The notes beneath the pieces are model-generated. The model was not told the origin of the DNA, made no database searches, and saw only the letters and a program-made list of their open reading frames with translations. Shown here one piece after another: positions 17,808 to 30,254 of a DNA stretch of 64,000 bases. A program made the translations under genes and the position numbers. How positions within the stretch are numbered: position 1 is the stretch's first letter; each line of letters opens with the position of its first letter. Where the stretch lies: contig OY757015.1 of the NCBI GenBank assembly GCA_963580285.1, positions 129,515,688-129,579,687 of the forward strand, written 5' to 3'. The stretch comes from Lucinisca nassula (Eukaryota; Mollusca; Bivalvia; Lucinida; Lucinidae).

Positions 17808-20055
17808 TGTATAAACAAGAGTTGTCAGAAGACAACATAGCTCGCCTTTGGGGGACTAAGATGGGTGAGGACAAGTTATCAAAATCTTTTCTTCTGTAAA
17901 AAAAGCCCAACAGACTGCAAAAAATGAAAGAGAACCAAAAAGTAACCCTAATCATCCTGTTTTCAAGCCTTTCCACTGTAAAAAAAAAAAATGAAAAAGA
18001 AATCTATATTTGATAAAAAAATTCTACCAACTCCCAAGTAATAACAAGGCATCACAAACGATACAAATCCCGTCGTGCAAGACAAATTAAAAAAAGCCTA
18101 GCCTAGCATTTGTGTAAAATTACATTGTATCCATCAATAAATGTAGCTACTTAAGAGTGATGACAAAGTTTTTCTAAAAATAGGCACAGTGACCTTGACT
18201 TTGAGCCCCAGACCCTGAAAGTTGAACTGACTCGAGATATTATCATACCCAACATTTGTATGAAGTTATCTTAAAATACATCAATACATGTGGACACTAG
18301 AGCAATGATCAAGTTTTTCTAAAAAATAGGCACAATGACATTGACCATGAAAGTCAAAGTCACTCAAGATATCATCATACCAAACATTTGTGTCATGTTA
18401 TATTAAAATCCATCAATAAATGAAGGCGAAAGAGCGATGACAAAGTTTTTCTAAAAATAGCCACAGTGACCTTGACCTTCAGCCCAAGACCCTGAAAGTC
18501 AAACTCGCTCAAGATTATCATCATTGTCAACATTTGTGTGAAGTTATATTAAAATCCATCCATAAATGTAGGAGGAATCACTAATGTTTCTCTGAAAATA
18601 GCCACAGTGACCTTGACCCCAGACCCTGAAAGTTGAACTCACTCGTGATATCATCATAGCCAACATTTGTATGAAGTTATCTTTAAATCCATTTATAAAT
18701 GTGGACACTAGAGCAATGACCAAGTTTTTCTAAAAATAGCCACAGTGACCTTGATCTTCAGCCCTGACCCTGAAAGTCAAAGTCAGTCGAGATATCATGA
18801 TACCCAACATGTGTGTGAAGTTATATTAAAATCCATCAGTAAATGAAGGCGCAAGAGCGATGACAGTTTTCCTAAAAATGGCAACAGTGACCTTCATCTT
18901 CAGTTCTGGACCCTGAAAGTCGAACTCGCTCGAGATATCATCATACCCAACATTTGTGTAAAGTTATATTAAAATTCATTCATAAATGTAGGCCCAAGAG
19001 CGATCACAATGTTTTTCTAAAAATAGCCACAGTGACCTTGGCCTCCAGCCCCGGAACCTGAAAGTCAAAGTCACTCGAGATATCATCATACCCAACATTT
19101 GTGTGAAGTTATATTAAAGTCCATCATTAAATATAGGCGCAAGAGCGATGAAAAAGTTTTTCTAAAAGTAGCCACAGTGACCTTGACCTTCAGCCCGTGA
19201 CCCTGAAAGTCGAACCTGCTCGAGATATCATCATTCCCAACATTTTTGTGAAGTTATACTAAAATCCATCCATAAATGTAGGCACTAGAGCGATCACAAA
19301 GTTTTTTTTTTAAAAAAAAATAGCCACAATGACCTTGACATTCAGCCCCGGAACCTGAAAGTCGACTTGCTAGAGAGATCATCATACCCAACATTTGTGT
19401 GACGTTATATTAAAATCCATCAATGAACTTAGGTGCAAGAGCGATGACAATGTTTTTCTAACAATAGTGACAGTGACCTTGACCCCGTGACCCTGAAAGT
19501 AGTGACCTTGACCTTAAGCCCCGGACCCTGAAAGTCAAAGTCACTCGAGATATCATTATACCCAACATTTGTGTGAAGTTATATTAAAATCCATCAATAA
19601 ATTAAGGCGCTAGAGCGATGACAATGTTTTTCTAAAACAGCCACAGTGACCTTGACCTTGAGCCCCAGACCCGCTCTGTTTAAAAAGAAAAAAGAAAAAA
19701 AAAAAAGAGAAAAAAAAAAAAAACATGCCTCCCCCGGGATTTGAACTCACGCAGCTTGCAGGAGGGAAATAAGGGAGGTAATATATTAACTTAACAAAAA
19801 GTCCAATTTAAGCCAAAAAACCTGTAAAATGAAGTACAATGATAATGTTAAATATTGCTTTTTGCCAATTGTTAATTATATATTCAAAATCAACTTGTAA
19901 AACATCTCATATAAGAGCTAACAGGCAAACTTAACCAAATGCGGACGCCGACGCTGACGCCGACGCCGACGCCGACGCTGACGCCGACGCTGACGAAGGA
20001 CGCCCGGGGTATGGCAATAGCTCCCCCTTACTTTCGTAAGACGAGCTAAAAAGCA
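17808..20055 (+). mobile_element. TRE 1: element with terminal hairpins and a 142-145 bp internal satellite
   Basis: Starts AACAAGAGTTGTCAGAAGAC plus AACATAGCTCGCC, where GTTGTC pairs with GACAAC. The interior has about eleven copies of a 138-150 bp unit (CCACAGTGACCTTGACCTTC, CCTGAAAGTC, CCCAACATTTGTGTGAAGTT) at 18180-19670. It ends with GACGCCGACGC repeats (19943-19996), ATGGCAATAGCTCCCCCTTA and a hairpin closing in GACGAGCTAAAAAG. No protein is encoded. The structure resembles bivalve pearl / Helentron-associated elements. Confidence 0.85.
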
Positions 20056-20249
20056 GTGCCCTCACCGTTTTGACTAAAATAAAAGTTGTACTAACGTAAC
20101 GCTGTGATTTGTGCGTACTCGCATAGAGATAGATCCAGAATCTATGTAAGCGGACGGTGTAGATCCAGCTCAGAGAAAACACACCGCTACCCCTGACCGC
20201 TACATCCGATCAGATTTATTATCGTTTAAAACACCACGTTTTTACTTAC

Positions 20250-20479
<230 letters not shown>

Positions 20480-20611
20480 CTGGATGCGTCCTTCAAACTA
20501 TTTACAATCTGCATACCCTTTCAATTAAAAATATAGCAATTTTCAAACTGTTGTTTTTTCTATTCCTGTCATTTGATTTTTGCAATTTCTTTAAAAAGCG
20601 CTTTCCCTGCT

Positions 20612-20704
20612 AGCATTCTACATAAATCTACAGCGGGCCGTTAGCGGCCCGTCAGCTACCCTGACGGGCCGCTAACGGCCCGCTGTAGATTTATGTAGAA
20701 TGCT
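20612..20704. repeat. perfect 44-bp-arm palindrome
   Basis: Arms AGCATTCTACATAAATCTAC...CGTCAG and its exact complement around CTACC. No mismatch was found. The distal part GCGGGCCGTTAGCGGCCCG is itself near-palindromic. Confidence 0.95.
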
Positions 20705-20734
20705 TACTGGGTTGTTGTCACCATTGCTGTTAAC

Positions 20735-21230
20735 CATGATGGGAATTAATGTAGAAAACTCACGTAGCACGTAACACTGCCAACTGAGATTTTCTACGGA
20801 GTTTCAATTGAAAGAGCACTTTGCACACACCTTCAAAGAATCGGAGTCCTATACGTGATCGTCTGTTTCTCTTAACAAATGGAGCTAACGTTCCACATTT
20901 TTTTTGTGAATAGGCACAAAGGGTATCTAATAAAAGTGTTTTTTTTTTTGTATGAAATTTTAAAAATCTTGCGCATTGCAAATTTTTTAGGGTGTGAAAT
21001 CTTGGCTTTTGTAATGATTTATTCTGCGAAATTGTCACAGTGACGCTTTTAGTGTTTAAAACCATAGCGCAGGCTAGCGAGTTAACATAAACAAAAACAA
21101 TTTAGACTTTTGAATGGAAAAATGAATACGCTGACCAAAACAAAACTAATTTTGTGTATTTTTCATTTGTAGTAACTATAGTAACAGAAGCCATTTTATG
21201 TATAGGAACTTTTTTGACCGAGTATATATT
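20735..21230 (-). mobile_element. TIR element (GTCAAAAAAGT ends), copy 1, truncated
   Basis: Collinear in reverse with 41331-42408: TGCGAAATTGTCAC, CATTTGTAGTAACTATAGTA, TATAGGAACTTTTTTGACCG. Only one end is present. Confidence 0.8.
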
Positions 21231-21239
21231 TCACAGAAC

Positions 21240-21555
21240 TAACATATAGGGTAAGGCAAATAGGCGTATATAACGCAGCCATCATGCAGTTTCAGTTCTG
21301 TAACTAATTCAAAAACTTTTCTAAAGGTCTAAATTCAACGTACATGAACGTGACAAAAGTAGGGGAGACCGCGGCAAGTTCGGTCCCATTTTAGAAAACG
21401 TTCATTTTTGGATTGACTATATTACAGCTGGGTCTCCGAAAACTAATGTACAAGTAAGGCCGGTATACGCCTTTTTATGTCTCTTTCCGATTAAGGGTAA
21501 AGCCATGATTAGTCAAAGAAATTATTTAAATCGGAATCTTAACACATTGTTTCAT
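21240..21555. other. stretch without recognised feature
   Basis: No feature recognised apart from GGTCTCC-type words at 21365 and 21430. The SINE-B fragment at 21560 splits this stretch from 21700-22200. Confidence 0.4.
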
Positions 21556-21559
21556 TGGA

Positions 21560-21692
21560 CGACATGGCTTGAGATGTCATTTCATCTCAATGTCGGGTAA
21601 AAGTCCCACACAATTGGAAGCAACGTCTTCAAAATGACCTATACAGTGTTGACGGGGACGTTAAACCTCAATTCAAACAAACAAACATTCTT
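21560..21692 (+). mobile_element. SINE-B 3' fragment
   Basis: GACATGGCTTGAGATGTCAT, GGTAAAAGTCCCACACAATT, GTGTTGACGGGGACGTTAAA, then CAAACAAACAAAC. Confidence 0.88.
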
Positions 21693-22204
21693 AAGAAATG
21701 TAAAAACTGAAATTACTTTGGAAAATTTACTCATCACGCAAGAAAACGAGAGTTCGGTCTATGCCATATTCTTCAAGGAGGTCATTGTGCACTGACGTAG
21801 ATGGAATCGTCATAAGTGACTTCACAAAATGATTCCCAGCTCTTTATCATGGCTGACATGCTAAATTTTACCATATGCCGTCCCCCAGTCCGAAGACAAT
21901 CAGGGCCAGAACACAGGCCACCGGAACCCCACTGACCTTGAAAGGTCAGATGGTTCCTGCCCCCCCCCCCCCAACACCACCATAAGCAAGTCAGGAACAC
22001 CGCAAAAATGGTGAGTACTCTTCGTGCAGATCTGTGTCCAAATCCAAAAATACAATAATTGATTATGTCATCCAGCATACAGTTCACAATAAAATCACAT
22101 CACGAAATCACGCCTATACAAATTTACCACAAAAAATGAGAATTTTCTTATAAAAATTCTGATATTCCTCCTCCCCCCATCCTCACCCAGAACACATACC
22201 GGGG
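21693..22204. other. stretch without recognised gene; poly-C at 21959-21972
   Basis: Contains a C-run and no recognised coding segment. Confidence 0.4.
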
Positions 22205-22262
22205 GTGGGAGGAGGACCGATAGAACCGCCTCGACGAGGCGGCCCTATCGAGTACCCACAAT
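22205..22262. repeat. PAL-2-related palindrome
   Basis: CCGATAGAACCGCCTCGACG and AGGCGGCCCTATCGAGTACC form an imperfect hairpin with the PAL-2 core word AGAACCGCCTC. Confidence 0.6.
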
Positions 22263-22391
22263 CCACACTTCCGGGCGGAAGCAAGAAAAACATTGTATAC
22301 CCCCCTAAACCCAAGTTTCGCTATATGAAAGTGAGGCTGAAGGGGGTCAAAATCATACAGGCGTGTTTTCGTGATGACTTGTCAAAACTAA

Positions 22392-24550
22392 TTACTGTTT
22401 TACCCTATTACGCATGTTAACGATCTCATTTCTTTCATTATATAGCTTATGTATGAATGATATGCATAAAACATTTAAGTCATAATCTTTACTAGTCAAA
22501 AGAAACTTAAACTTATCTATATTAGTCATGCCCATAAATGATGGATATATACGACAAATTTTGTCAAAAAACAATTTCCTACTATTTTCTAGTTTAGAGC
22601 ATGACATAACAAAGTGTATTTCATCTTCGACCTCAGTATTGCACAACTGGCAGACTCTTTCTTGCACACAAGACAAGGCAATCCGTGATTTTACCCTGGG
22701 ATAGAAATTTATGTTCTGACCCTGGTGTTCCGACCCGAAATCGAATATAATCGCGTGTTTGATAAATGCACTGGTTGATTAAAACCTTGTGTGCGCCGTC
22801 GTTAAGGTTGACGTCATGCACGATCCGTGACGTCACTTTACATTCCTGCAGTGTCAACACAATATGGCGGACGTTGGTAACCGAAGTGACTGCAGCATTG
22901 AAATTCCACGCTAAGAAATGAAAGGTATGCAAGAAAAAGAATCCAATATGGATGTGAGGGGTGGATAGAAAAATCCGTCCCTCGGGATCACTGTCCGGCA
23001 TCACTCGGCAAGCCTCGTGATGCCGGACAGTGACCCTTGGGACGGATTTTTCTATCCACCCCTCCCACCCATATAAGATTCTTATAATCTCGCAGAGGTA
23101 TTCTCCTGTATCTTCCTTCTTCGATATGAAGTTTATGACAACTTATTCGTAATTTGGCGTATATATTTCTTTTTTTTTCAGATTGTTACTGGACAATAAA
23201 TATTTTTTGAAGACTGTAAACTGATTTAAGTGTACGGTAGGTCCTTAGCTTGTTCCCAGTAATAATATTTGAACTATCGTCAAATAAACACTTTCTCCAA
23301 AGGAGTATGTAAGAATCCTTTACTCTTGTCATAATGGCGTGTAATAATCTGCCATTTGAAAATGAACCTTGGTTTTCCCATACACGTGAAAAGCCAACTT
23401 TGTCAAAAGATAGCCAACTTTGTCAAAAGATGATTTAATATAATAGGCAAATCCAACCTCATTACAACTGGCATCTATGTAAGCATTAAATACAAGTTTG
23501 CTATCATTCATATTATTTGTGATATACAACCAAAACTTAATACAGCATTTTAAAGAATATATTGCGAGAGGGAACGTGCCTAGTTTTGCTCTTACTGCAT
23601 TATTGGCAGCTGATTCATATACTCCAAGCAGTATTTTACAGAATTTCAACTGATTTTTTTTCAATTGTTAGTGAGTCATATTTTTGTTCCAAGCCTTAAC
23701 ATCTATGCGTTATCTTTTCTATAGCCCAAACTGCAATGCCATATAATAAAATAGGTTTTACACATTGTTCATACAATTTCATAAATATGGAAACTTTCAT
23801 ACATTCAGAAGATATAGGATTTCTTGTGCAGAACAGAGCTTTTGAATCTTTCTTACAAAGATAGTGTTTATTGCCTCAGAGAAAGCACCAGACGGTTTAA
23901 AAATAATGCCCAAATATTTATATTCACTGACTAATTCTATACATTGACCGTCATACACAAACTGGAAGTTCTTTAGAGTTTTTTTTTTCCTGATTTATTA
24001 AATATAATTATTACTTTAGTTTTAGCGACATTTATTGTCAGGTTCCATCCCTGGCAATAGTCTAAAAGCCTACTTAAAATATTTTGTAGGCCGTCAGCTC
24101 TATTTGACAACAAAACTAAATCATCCGCATACAGTAGACAAGAAATAAAACGTTCACCAACTTGAACCTGATCACAACTTTGATAAACAACGAGAAAAAT
24201 GTTGGGCTTAAGATGCACCCTTGCTTTACCCCTAATTTGTTTGCAAAACTCGGACTTAATTGACTACCTAATTTAACCTAGCAACGAACTGTCTGACACA
24301 TGTTCTTGAAAACGGTCAAAAACGACCCTGAAATGTTGTACTGTTCAAGTTTATATAATAGTTCAGCTCTATTTACTGTGTCAAAAACTTTACTTAAATC
24401 CATTAAGTATGTAAACATGATCACCAGTTCGACAATTTCTTCTAAAATCAATTTGCTCTGGGTATATAAGCTCATTTATTTCAATATACATGCATTCATC
24501 AAGCCTATTAAATAGCACCCTAAATAGTTTACCAAAGCAACTTGAAACAG
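22392..24550 (-). pseudogene. non-LTR retrotransposon ORF2, degenerate
   Basis: Minus strand, coding order right to left: YPSNYRTVSSCFGKLFRVLF (24540-24600), LMDLSKVFDTVNRAELLYKL (24278-24475), the catalytic box LLYADDLVLLSN with KTKVIIIFNKSG (23973-24218), FCKILLGVYESAANNAVRAK (23329-23664), GNKLRTYRTLKSVYSLQK and RISCHKLHIEEGRYRRIPL (about 23090-23300), and the C-terminal CQLCNTEVEDEIHFVMSCSK (22392-22655). The frame is broken repeatedly and a PAL-4 MITE (22663-23075) sits just before the terminal Cys motif. A short duplication (CTTTGTCAAAAGATAGCCAA) lies at 23395-23430. Confidence 0.88.
22663..23075. mobile_element. PAL-4 MITE, copy 1, inside a LINE
   Basis: One end CTTGCACACAAGACAAGGCA, then ATCCGTGATTTTACCCTGGG. 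The other end is a 110-bp palindrome (22957-23067) with arms GGGGTGGATAGAAAAATCCG and CACTGTCCGGCATCAC around CGGCAAGCC. AATCCAATAT precedes the palindrome. Copy 2 is at 43285-43640. Confidence 0.82.
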
Positions 24551-24587
24551 TTCTATAATTTGAAGGGTAATGGGTCATGGGTCCCCC

Positions 24588-24860
24588 CTCAGAACAGAAC
24601 AGAACAGAACAGAATATTTCTTTATTTTCGAATATTTGAAACAAATCAACATAAGCCCTGTAGGGCATTTATTTCGACAAACAGGGGTATATCAACAATG
24701 AGGTTAAATAACACAGAGAATTTAAAACTATCACAGACAACTTTGTACACATATATATAAATCTGAAATAAAATGTTGATATTAAGACATTGACAAATTT
24801 AAAATTAATGATATTATTGCATTTGAAAATCCCATTATGTTTGATAAGATGCAAGATGAT
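24588..24860 (-). mobile_element. LINE 3' end with (TTCTG)n tail
   Basis: Minus strand: AAATAAATGCCCTACAGGGC, AATATTCGAAAATAAAGAAA, TATTCTGTTCTGTTCTGTTC. A 3' UTR with a pentanucleotide tail. The 5' side is truncated, and no coding part was assigned. Confidence 0.75.
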
Positions 24861-24906
24861 ATTGTGTTAATTAAAATAAGATGATATTGTGTTAATTAAA
24901 ATAATA
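24854..24906. repeat. 24-bp direct repeat
   Basis: GATGATATTGTGTTAATTAA twice in tandem at the left boundary of RET-I. It may be a target duplication or slippage. Confidence 0.7.
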
Positions 24907-26010
24907 AAAAATTACAGTTTTAGCAAAATTTATGATAAACGCGATGACTTTGATTTTGAGATTGTAAATTTTCCTTTTTTGGATGGTGATGTTCCTCGTG
25001 CGCCATCCTATGGCGTTTATATTTCGCAATTAATTCGATTTGCTAGAGTGTGTAGTCATGTAACTGACTTCAACACTCGTAATAAATTATTAACGGCTAA
25101 ACTCTTTAATCAGGGTTATCGGTACCATAAACTACGCAAAGCCTTTTCAAAATTTTATAGACGCCATTCTGATTTAATTTCAAAATTCAATATTGGACTT
25201 AAATCTCGTCTGCAACAAGGTCTATCGGAACCCGAATTTTATGGTGACTTAGTATATAAATTCAGAAAAATATATAACCGCAATGACTTCAGCACCCAAT
25301 TTCGTAAAATCATTCTTCGATATAAAATGATTGGGTACAACATGGATATTATACGACAGACTGCATGCATGGTAGTTAACCCAATCACGGTTGGCAACTT
25401 TGCTTCCCTCTTTAATTGCACGCCGGTGGGTCAGGCCTCAGATTCTATGACGACTCCAACGTAAAGGCTTATTGAGAATTAGAGAGATAATGCTGGTTGG
25501 TGCCTGATGCTCTGTCTCTGGTCGGGCTCATCGGAGTCTAACTGTAGGTTTTCTTTTGCTCCAGCATTTCAGTGGTTTCTTGCTGTCGAGTCCTCACCGT
25601 TGTCTCACCTCTGTGGTTCTTTGATTTTTGTGTTCACGGAGATGTTGCACCGATGAGTTAGGAGGCCTTCATGCGGACTGAACAAATTATTTGTCTAAAT
25701 CGCGACGGAAGTAAGGGCGAGAATTGTGGCCACGTAAAATCGATTTAACCCCCCCCCCCCCCCCCCCCCCCTTCTGTGGCGATTTATTTATGTTGTTGTT
25801 TGTTGCTTACTGTGTGTATCACTTGTGTCTTTTAATTTTGGATGGCCATATGGCCTTTTTGTGGGAAAGTAACTGTCCTTATGGCCTTCCTTTGTTTAGG
25901 TTTCCATTATGGTCTGGTCGCTTAATGTTTGTATTTCTTTCCCTTTGGTGTCTTTTATGGGTGGAGTAAGTTAATCGTATCAATTCCTGATCTTTGTTTT
26001 ACTTTCTACT
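24889..26010 (+). mobile_element. RET-I retroelement, ORF C-terminal part plus 3' UTR
   Basis: An open frame to 25464 encodes YDKRDDFDFEIVNFPFLDGD, SYGVYISQLIRFARVCSHV, LSEPEFYGDLVYKFRKI and RYKMIGYNMDIIRQTACMV, a C-terminal region I recognise from bivalve reverse-transcriptase proteins (Penelope-like or related; class not certain). The 3' UTR (25465-26010) contains a C-run of about 22 bases at 25749-25770. Two other fragments share the UTR (16850-17370 and 50430-51392). 5' truncated, so not autonomous. Confidence 0.82.
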
Positions 26011-26495
26011 TTGTATGCCATGCAGAGAGAGGAATAGTTCAGCCATGCTCAGGGAACGGGTGGTATCCAAGTACAGCCCGTTTGCTACACAAGGATAATA
26101 GTCACCAGCCCCATAAGCATGACTAAAGTATACAATTAACAATTAATTAAAGATACAGACTGTATGCCCCTCCCGCATTCCAGCCGGAATGGTTGGTCTA
26201 TAACATACTAGAACCCACCGGTCCTGTTCCCAGAGAAAAACACACTTCCCTGTGGGGAAGACAAAGGGTTTGTGTGTGAAGGTATTTATGCCTTGTCATG
26301 CCCCCTAACTGGTGGAAATGGGGAGGGTTCGAAAACGAAAGGTTTGGAAAAACAAGCTCCCTTGACAACATTTTATTGCAAGACTCTTGTGACAAAATGC
26401 GAAATACCAGCTAGTGAGCAAGAAAAGACATAAGAAGCTTGTAAAATCAGTTCAGACAATAAATCAGAGTGAACCATGGTAGCATACAACATGCA
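26011..26495. other. stretch without recognised gene
   Basis: Possibly the 3' region of the LINE that follows on the minus strand, but no diagnostic words were recognised. Confidence 0.4.
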
Positions 26496-26499
26496 CAGA

Positions 26500-27965
26500 T
26501 CTTCATCTAGAACACGAAGTACACTTACAGTCGTAGCCGTCCCAGGAACGAAGCAGCCCCTTGAACTGAGGATAGTTTTCAACCACCCTAAATTCATTAG
26601 GGAGACTATTCCATACCTAGGCAGCCCCGAACCGGAAGGACTTCATCACATATTTTTTTGGTATTAACTTCAGGAACATCAACCTGTTTTTGGTTCCTCA
26701 AGTTGTATGTAGAGACTTTCTCAATGACTGAGCCTTGGATATGAGAGGGTGCAAGTTTGTTTAAAATTTTAAACACCTCATTAGCCATTAATTTCAATCT
26801 ACTTATATGTAAATGTGTGGTGTTGTTGTTCCTTAAAAGTATTTCAAATGGAGAGGAGAAATCATCGTTAATAAATCTTAAAGCCCTCTCTTGTATCTTT
26901 TCCATTTTGTTGGTACTTGCTTGGCTACAGTAATGCCAAGTCAGCGGGCAATATTTAAAATTTGGCATGATAAAAGATTTAAAAATGGTAAGTTTGCATT
27001 GTTTAGTTATTTACCTAACCGCTTTAAAACTGCTAGCTGCTGTGATGTCTTCTTGCAAATGTCAGGAATGTGGTCATTAAAATTTAACATAAAATCTATT
27101 TTTATTCCTAAAAGTGTCACATTATCTCCACATTTGACAATGGTATCATTTAAGTGGAAAAAGGAAATAGCATCATGTGTTTTTTGACATATGCAGATGG
27201 CTTGAAATTTGTCGGGATTTGCTTTCATAAAATTTTCTGAAAACCATTCAGTTAGTAAAATACTTTCGCTTTGTAGAATTTCCTTTAAAATATTAAAACA
27301 TTTATGAATGTAAGACAGTGTGTTGTCATCAGCAAAGTTATAAAGGGTTGCATGTTTGATGATGTAAAATATGTCATTGATAAAAATGTTAAAAATTAGA
27401 GGCCCTAAAATAGATCCCTGTGGGACACCTTTAAAAAGTGTTTCCCAGCTGCTAGTATGAGAGCCTATCTTGACCCTTTGCCGTCTGTCACTCAGGTAAC
27501 TCTCCAGCAGAGTTCCTGCATCTTCAGACAGACCATAACCCAGAAGCTTAGCTTCCAGTAATTCATGTGGAAGACAGTCGAAAGCCTCCTTTATAAATTG
27601 GTTTTATTATGTTGTCGCGCCAAGCGTCCAGATATTCCCCTGATTTTAAAATAAAGTTAAATAGTTAAGCGAATTCTTCAAATAAAATGTTGGAGAAAAT
27701 TTTCAACATTTCATTAGAAATTCCATCAGGACCACAAGGTTTTCTATTTTTAAGACTATTAATGGATTTTCGTATCTCTGCTACTGAGATTGGCTCGTTA
27801 AAATAGTGTTAAGCCAAAAAGTTGATATTATTTTCAACCGGAAAATTATTTGTGTATTCCATATTCAGCAAGGATTTAAAATGATGTATCCAAGCATCTG
27901 GCGCAATATCTCGAGATGGATCATTTTTATTAGTTTTCAACAAAATTGTTAACTGTATTCCATGT
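26500..27965 (-). pseudogene. CR1/jockey-like LINE, RT and C-terminal part
   Basis: In coding order on the minus strand: KPINSLKNRKPCGPDGISNE (about 27770), AFDCLPHELLEAKLLGYGL (about 27570), GVPQGSILGPLIFNIFIND and the catalytic FADD (about 27430-27330), ENFMKANPDKFQAI (27190-27240), SQQLAVLKRLGK (27007), NFKYCPLTWHYCSQ and KIQERALRFINDD (26606-26968), and the end WDGYDCKCTSCSR (about 26530). Small deletions break the frame. Confidence 0.88.
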
Positions 27966-28033
27966 TTTTCTCATTTTCCAGTAGCTTATGGAGTAATTAA
28001 TTTTAAAAAGCGAAACTGGTTATTAAACAACAA

Positions 28034-28039
28034 GTATCT

Positions 28040-28087
<48 letters not shown>

Positions 28088-28107
28088 ATCGAGCCCACCC
28101 AGGGACG
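28034..28107 (+). pseudogene. tRNA-Asn (GTT)-like locus, degenerate
   Basis: Nearly identical to the locus at 30557. It has a mismatch in the acceptor stem (GTATCTG against CAGGGAC) and GGATCGAG instead of GGTTCGAG in the T-loop, which damages the B box. Probably a pseudogene or a SINE head. Confidence 0.75.
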
Positions 28108-28345
28108 TGTATGTTTTTATTATTTATTTTGTCGCCGCAGCATAGATCAAATATTCCGATAATGCTTTTTATGCTTATATCTTAGTTAAAAAGTGTTATA
28201 GGTACTTTTAAATCTTTAAAGGAACTGGTTACATCAGAGGCCTGTTAATCAAAATAACTACGTCGTTAATTAACGTATCGTTAAAACGTTGATTCTACTC
28301 TGATTAACGCTCGGCTCGAAATAAATGAAATAACCTTGAAAAAAC
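28034..28345 (+). mobile_element. SINE-D-like unit with tRNA-Asn head, copy 1
   Basis: After the tRNA part, about 240 bp matches 30631-30855: GGAACTGGTTACATC, ACTACGTCGTTAATTAACGT, then CTCTGATTAACGCTCGGCTC and GTGAAATAA-type end words. Either a duplicated tRNA locus or a tRNA-Asn-headed SINE. Confidence 0.7.
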
Positions 28346-28468
28346 ATAACAAAACAAAAACTATGGCACTGAATCGCTCACCTTATTTATATCATTTATC
28401 TTTTTATGCTTCAAATCATAAACATATCTTAAATATTTAACACTGTTTTATACAAAATGACAGTGATT

Positions 28469-28771
28469 GCGGCCCCCGCCCATCGGGGCTTGAAGAAATA
28501 TATGGGCTGCATGATGCTTCCGCGCAGAGCTGAAACCGACCCGCACACGAGTACTGGTAAACCGCTTAGAGGATCTATGCCTGCCCAGGCAAAGCGGTGC
28601 GACTCGGCCCGTCCATGCTTATAAACCCTATTGGTTTCATTGGGCGGCAGGGCTTGAGTTGTCATTTCATCTCAATGGCGGGTAAAAGTCCCACAAAATT
28701 AGAAGCAACGTCTCCAAAATGACCTTTACAGTGTTGACGGGGACGTTAAACCTCAAATCAAACAAACAGAA
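28469..28771 (+). mobile_element. SINE-B, near full length with target duplications
   Basis: GGCCCCCGCCCATCGGGGCT to CAAATCAAACAAACA, flanked by GACAGTGATT (28459-28468) and GACAGCGATT (28772-28781, one mismatch). Contains GATGCTTCCGCGCAGAGCTG and GACGGGGACGTTAAACCTCA. Confidence 0.9.
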
Positions 28772-28964
28772 GACAGCGATTTCGGTAATTGCTGGGGTGT
28801 CTGATGATTTTGGTTAATACCCAAATACTCAATCCAGTGACATTTTTTTTCTTGAGATTTTTCTTGCTAACATTAATTCCAAAAATATAAATTACGCCCC
28901 TACAATATATTATCTACCATCATATGTTAAATATTTTAAATAAGTCTACATCAAAATGACGGTG

Positions 28965-29270
28965 ATTTTGGTTCTTTCATCACTAGACCAAGTCCGTGAA
29001 ATGAAGATCCCCCTAAACCCCACTTTATAAAGAGAAAACTGGTGTTTACGGGGGTAAACATTGTTTTTCTTATTTCTGCTCCAAGACATAGGTTGTGGGT
29101 ACTCGTTAGAACCGCCTCAATGAGGCGGTTCTAACAAGCACCAACAACCTATGTTTTTTCAGTATAAATAAGAAAAATAACAAGGATTTTCATCAGAAAA
29201 GTAACCAGTTTGGAGATGTACGAAAAATGCACTTTATCGCACGGGTGTGTTATCGTAATGTCTGAGGTGA
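28965..29270 (+). mobile_element. PAL-2 MITE
   Basis: CAAGTCCGTGAAATGAAGAT, TGGTGTTTACGGGGGTAAAC, palindrome GGGTACTCGTTAGAACCGCC / GGCGGTTCTAACAAGCACC (29097-29143), TATAAATAAGAAAAATAACA, end GTGTGTTATCGTAATG. Confidence 0.88.
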
Positions 29271-29298
29271 CAGGTAATTTCTAAGGTATTGGGATTTA

Positions 29299-29515
29299 CG
29301 GGCCTCCGTGGCCTCGTGGTTAAGAGCGCTGATTCTTGATCATAAGGTCTCTCACCGCTGTGGTTCGAGCCTCGCTCGGATCATATGTGAGAAGCCAAGT
29401 TCTGCAACGGAAGGTCGGGTGGTTTTTCTCCGGGTACTCCGGTTTTCGCCAACCTCTGATTAACGATCGGCTCGATATGAGTGAAATAATCTTGAAAGGG
29501 CGGTAAAACCAAAAC
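29299..29515 (+). mobile_element. SINE-D with long-variable-arm tRNA head
   Basis: Head GGGCCTCCGTGGCCTCGTGG with B box GGTTCGAGCC and a long variable region as in Ser/Leu tRNAs. Then CCGGTTTTCGCCAACCTCTG, ATTAACGATCGGCTCGATAT and GTGAAATAATCTTGAAAGG. The 3' module is the one that follows the tRNA-Asn loci. Confidence 0.82.
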
Positions 29516-30250
29516 CAAAAAAAGACAAAAAAAGTATTGTGATTTCGGTTACAACATAAATACACAATCCGGTGACAATTGATTGACGTTTCCTAACAGT
29601 AATTCCAAAATGTATCAAATACAACCTCACAATATATACTAAATTATCATATTTTAAATACATCACATGATTTTAGATCAAAAGGATGGTGATTTCGGTA
29701 ATTTGTGAAGAGACTGGCGATTTCATATTCATATAAAAATACATAACGTTTCCTTTTTAAAGGAAGGCTTCCCCAGTTTTACTGTTTTAAAGCTTAAAAA
29801 GCCGCAATTAATAATTGCTAAATTTAATTGTTTTTGATTTTACATGACCGTGTAATGAAAATAGGTCAAACGAGTGAAGGGCGTAAGCTCAAAATGTGTT
29901 CATCCAGCGGGCACATGACACCTAAGCAAGTGGTCATACGATGTCATGACGTTGCATCGACGTTATCATGTTAAATATGCAAAAGTGTCCTGGAGAGGCT
30001 TATACTGAAACTGTTTCAGGGTTACCTAGTAACTGTCAACTGCTCTAAACTATTTCATGATTTATATTCACAAACGAATGTTACAGCGGTCCCGCCGAGG
30101 TCCGAATTCACAGCCTCGGTGCACATGTGACTGTAAAGGTTTAAAACAAAAATATACTTTGCGTCTTGAACGGATATATCAGTTCCCACTAAGAGTAACA
30201 TGGGCGTTTGCGATCAGTGTATGTTGTGTGGCGAGCTGTTCCCTCACACA
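29516..30250. other. stretch without gene; short dispersed repeat at about 29915-29990
   Basis: CAGCGGGCACATGACACC plus ACGTTGCATCGACGTTATCA is related to the repeat at 41155-41255. Nothing else recognised. Confidence 0.45.
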
Positions 30251-30254
30251 AGTT

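Noticed and set aside
19931..20182. Ser-Ala repeat protein frame
   Set aside because: Produced by the GACGCC repeat at the 3' end of a TRE.
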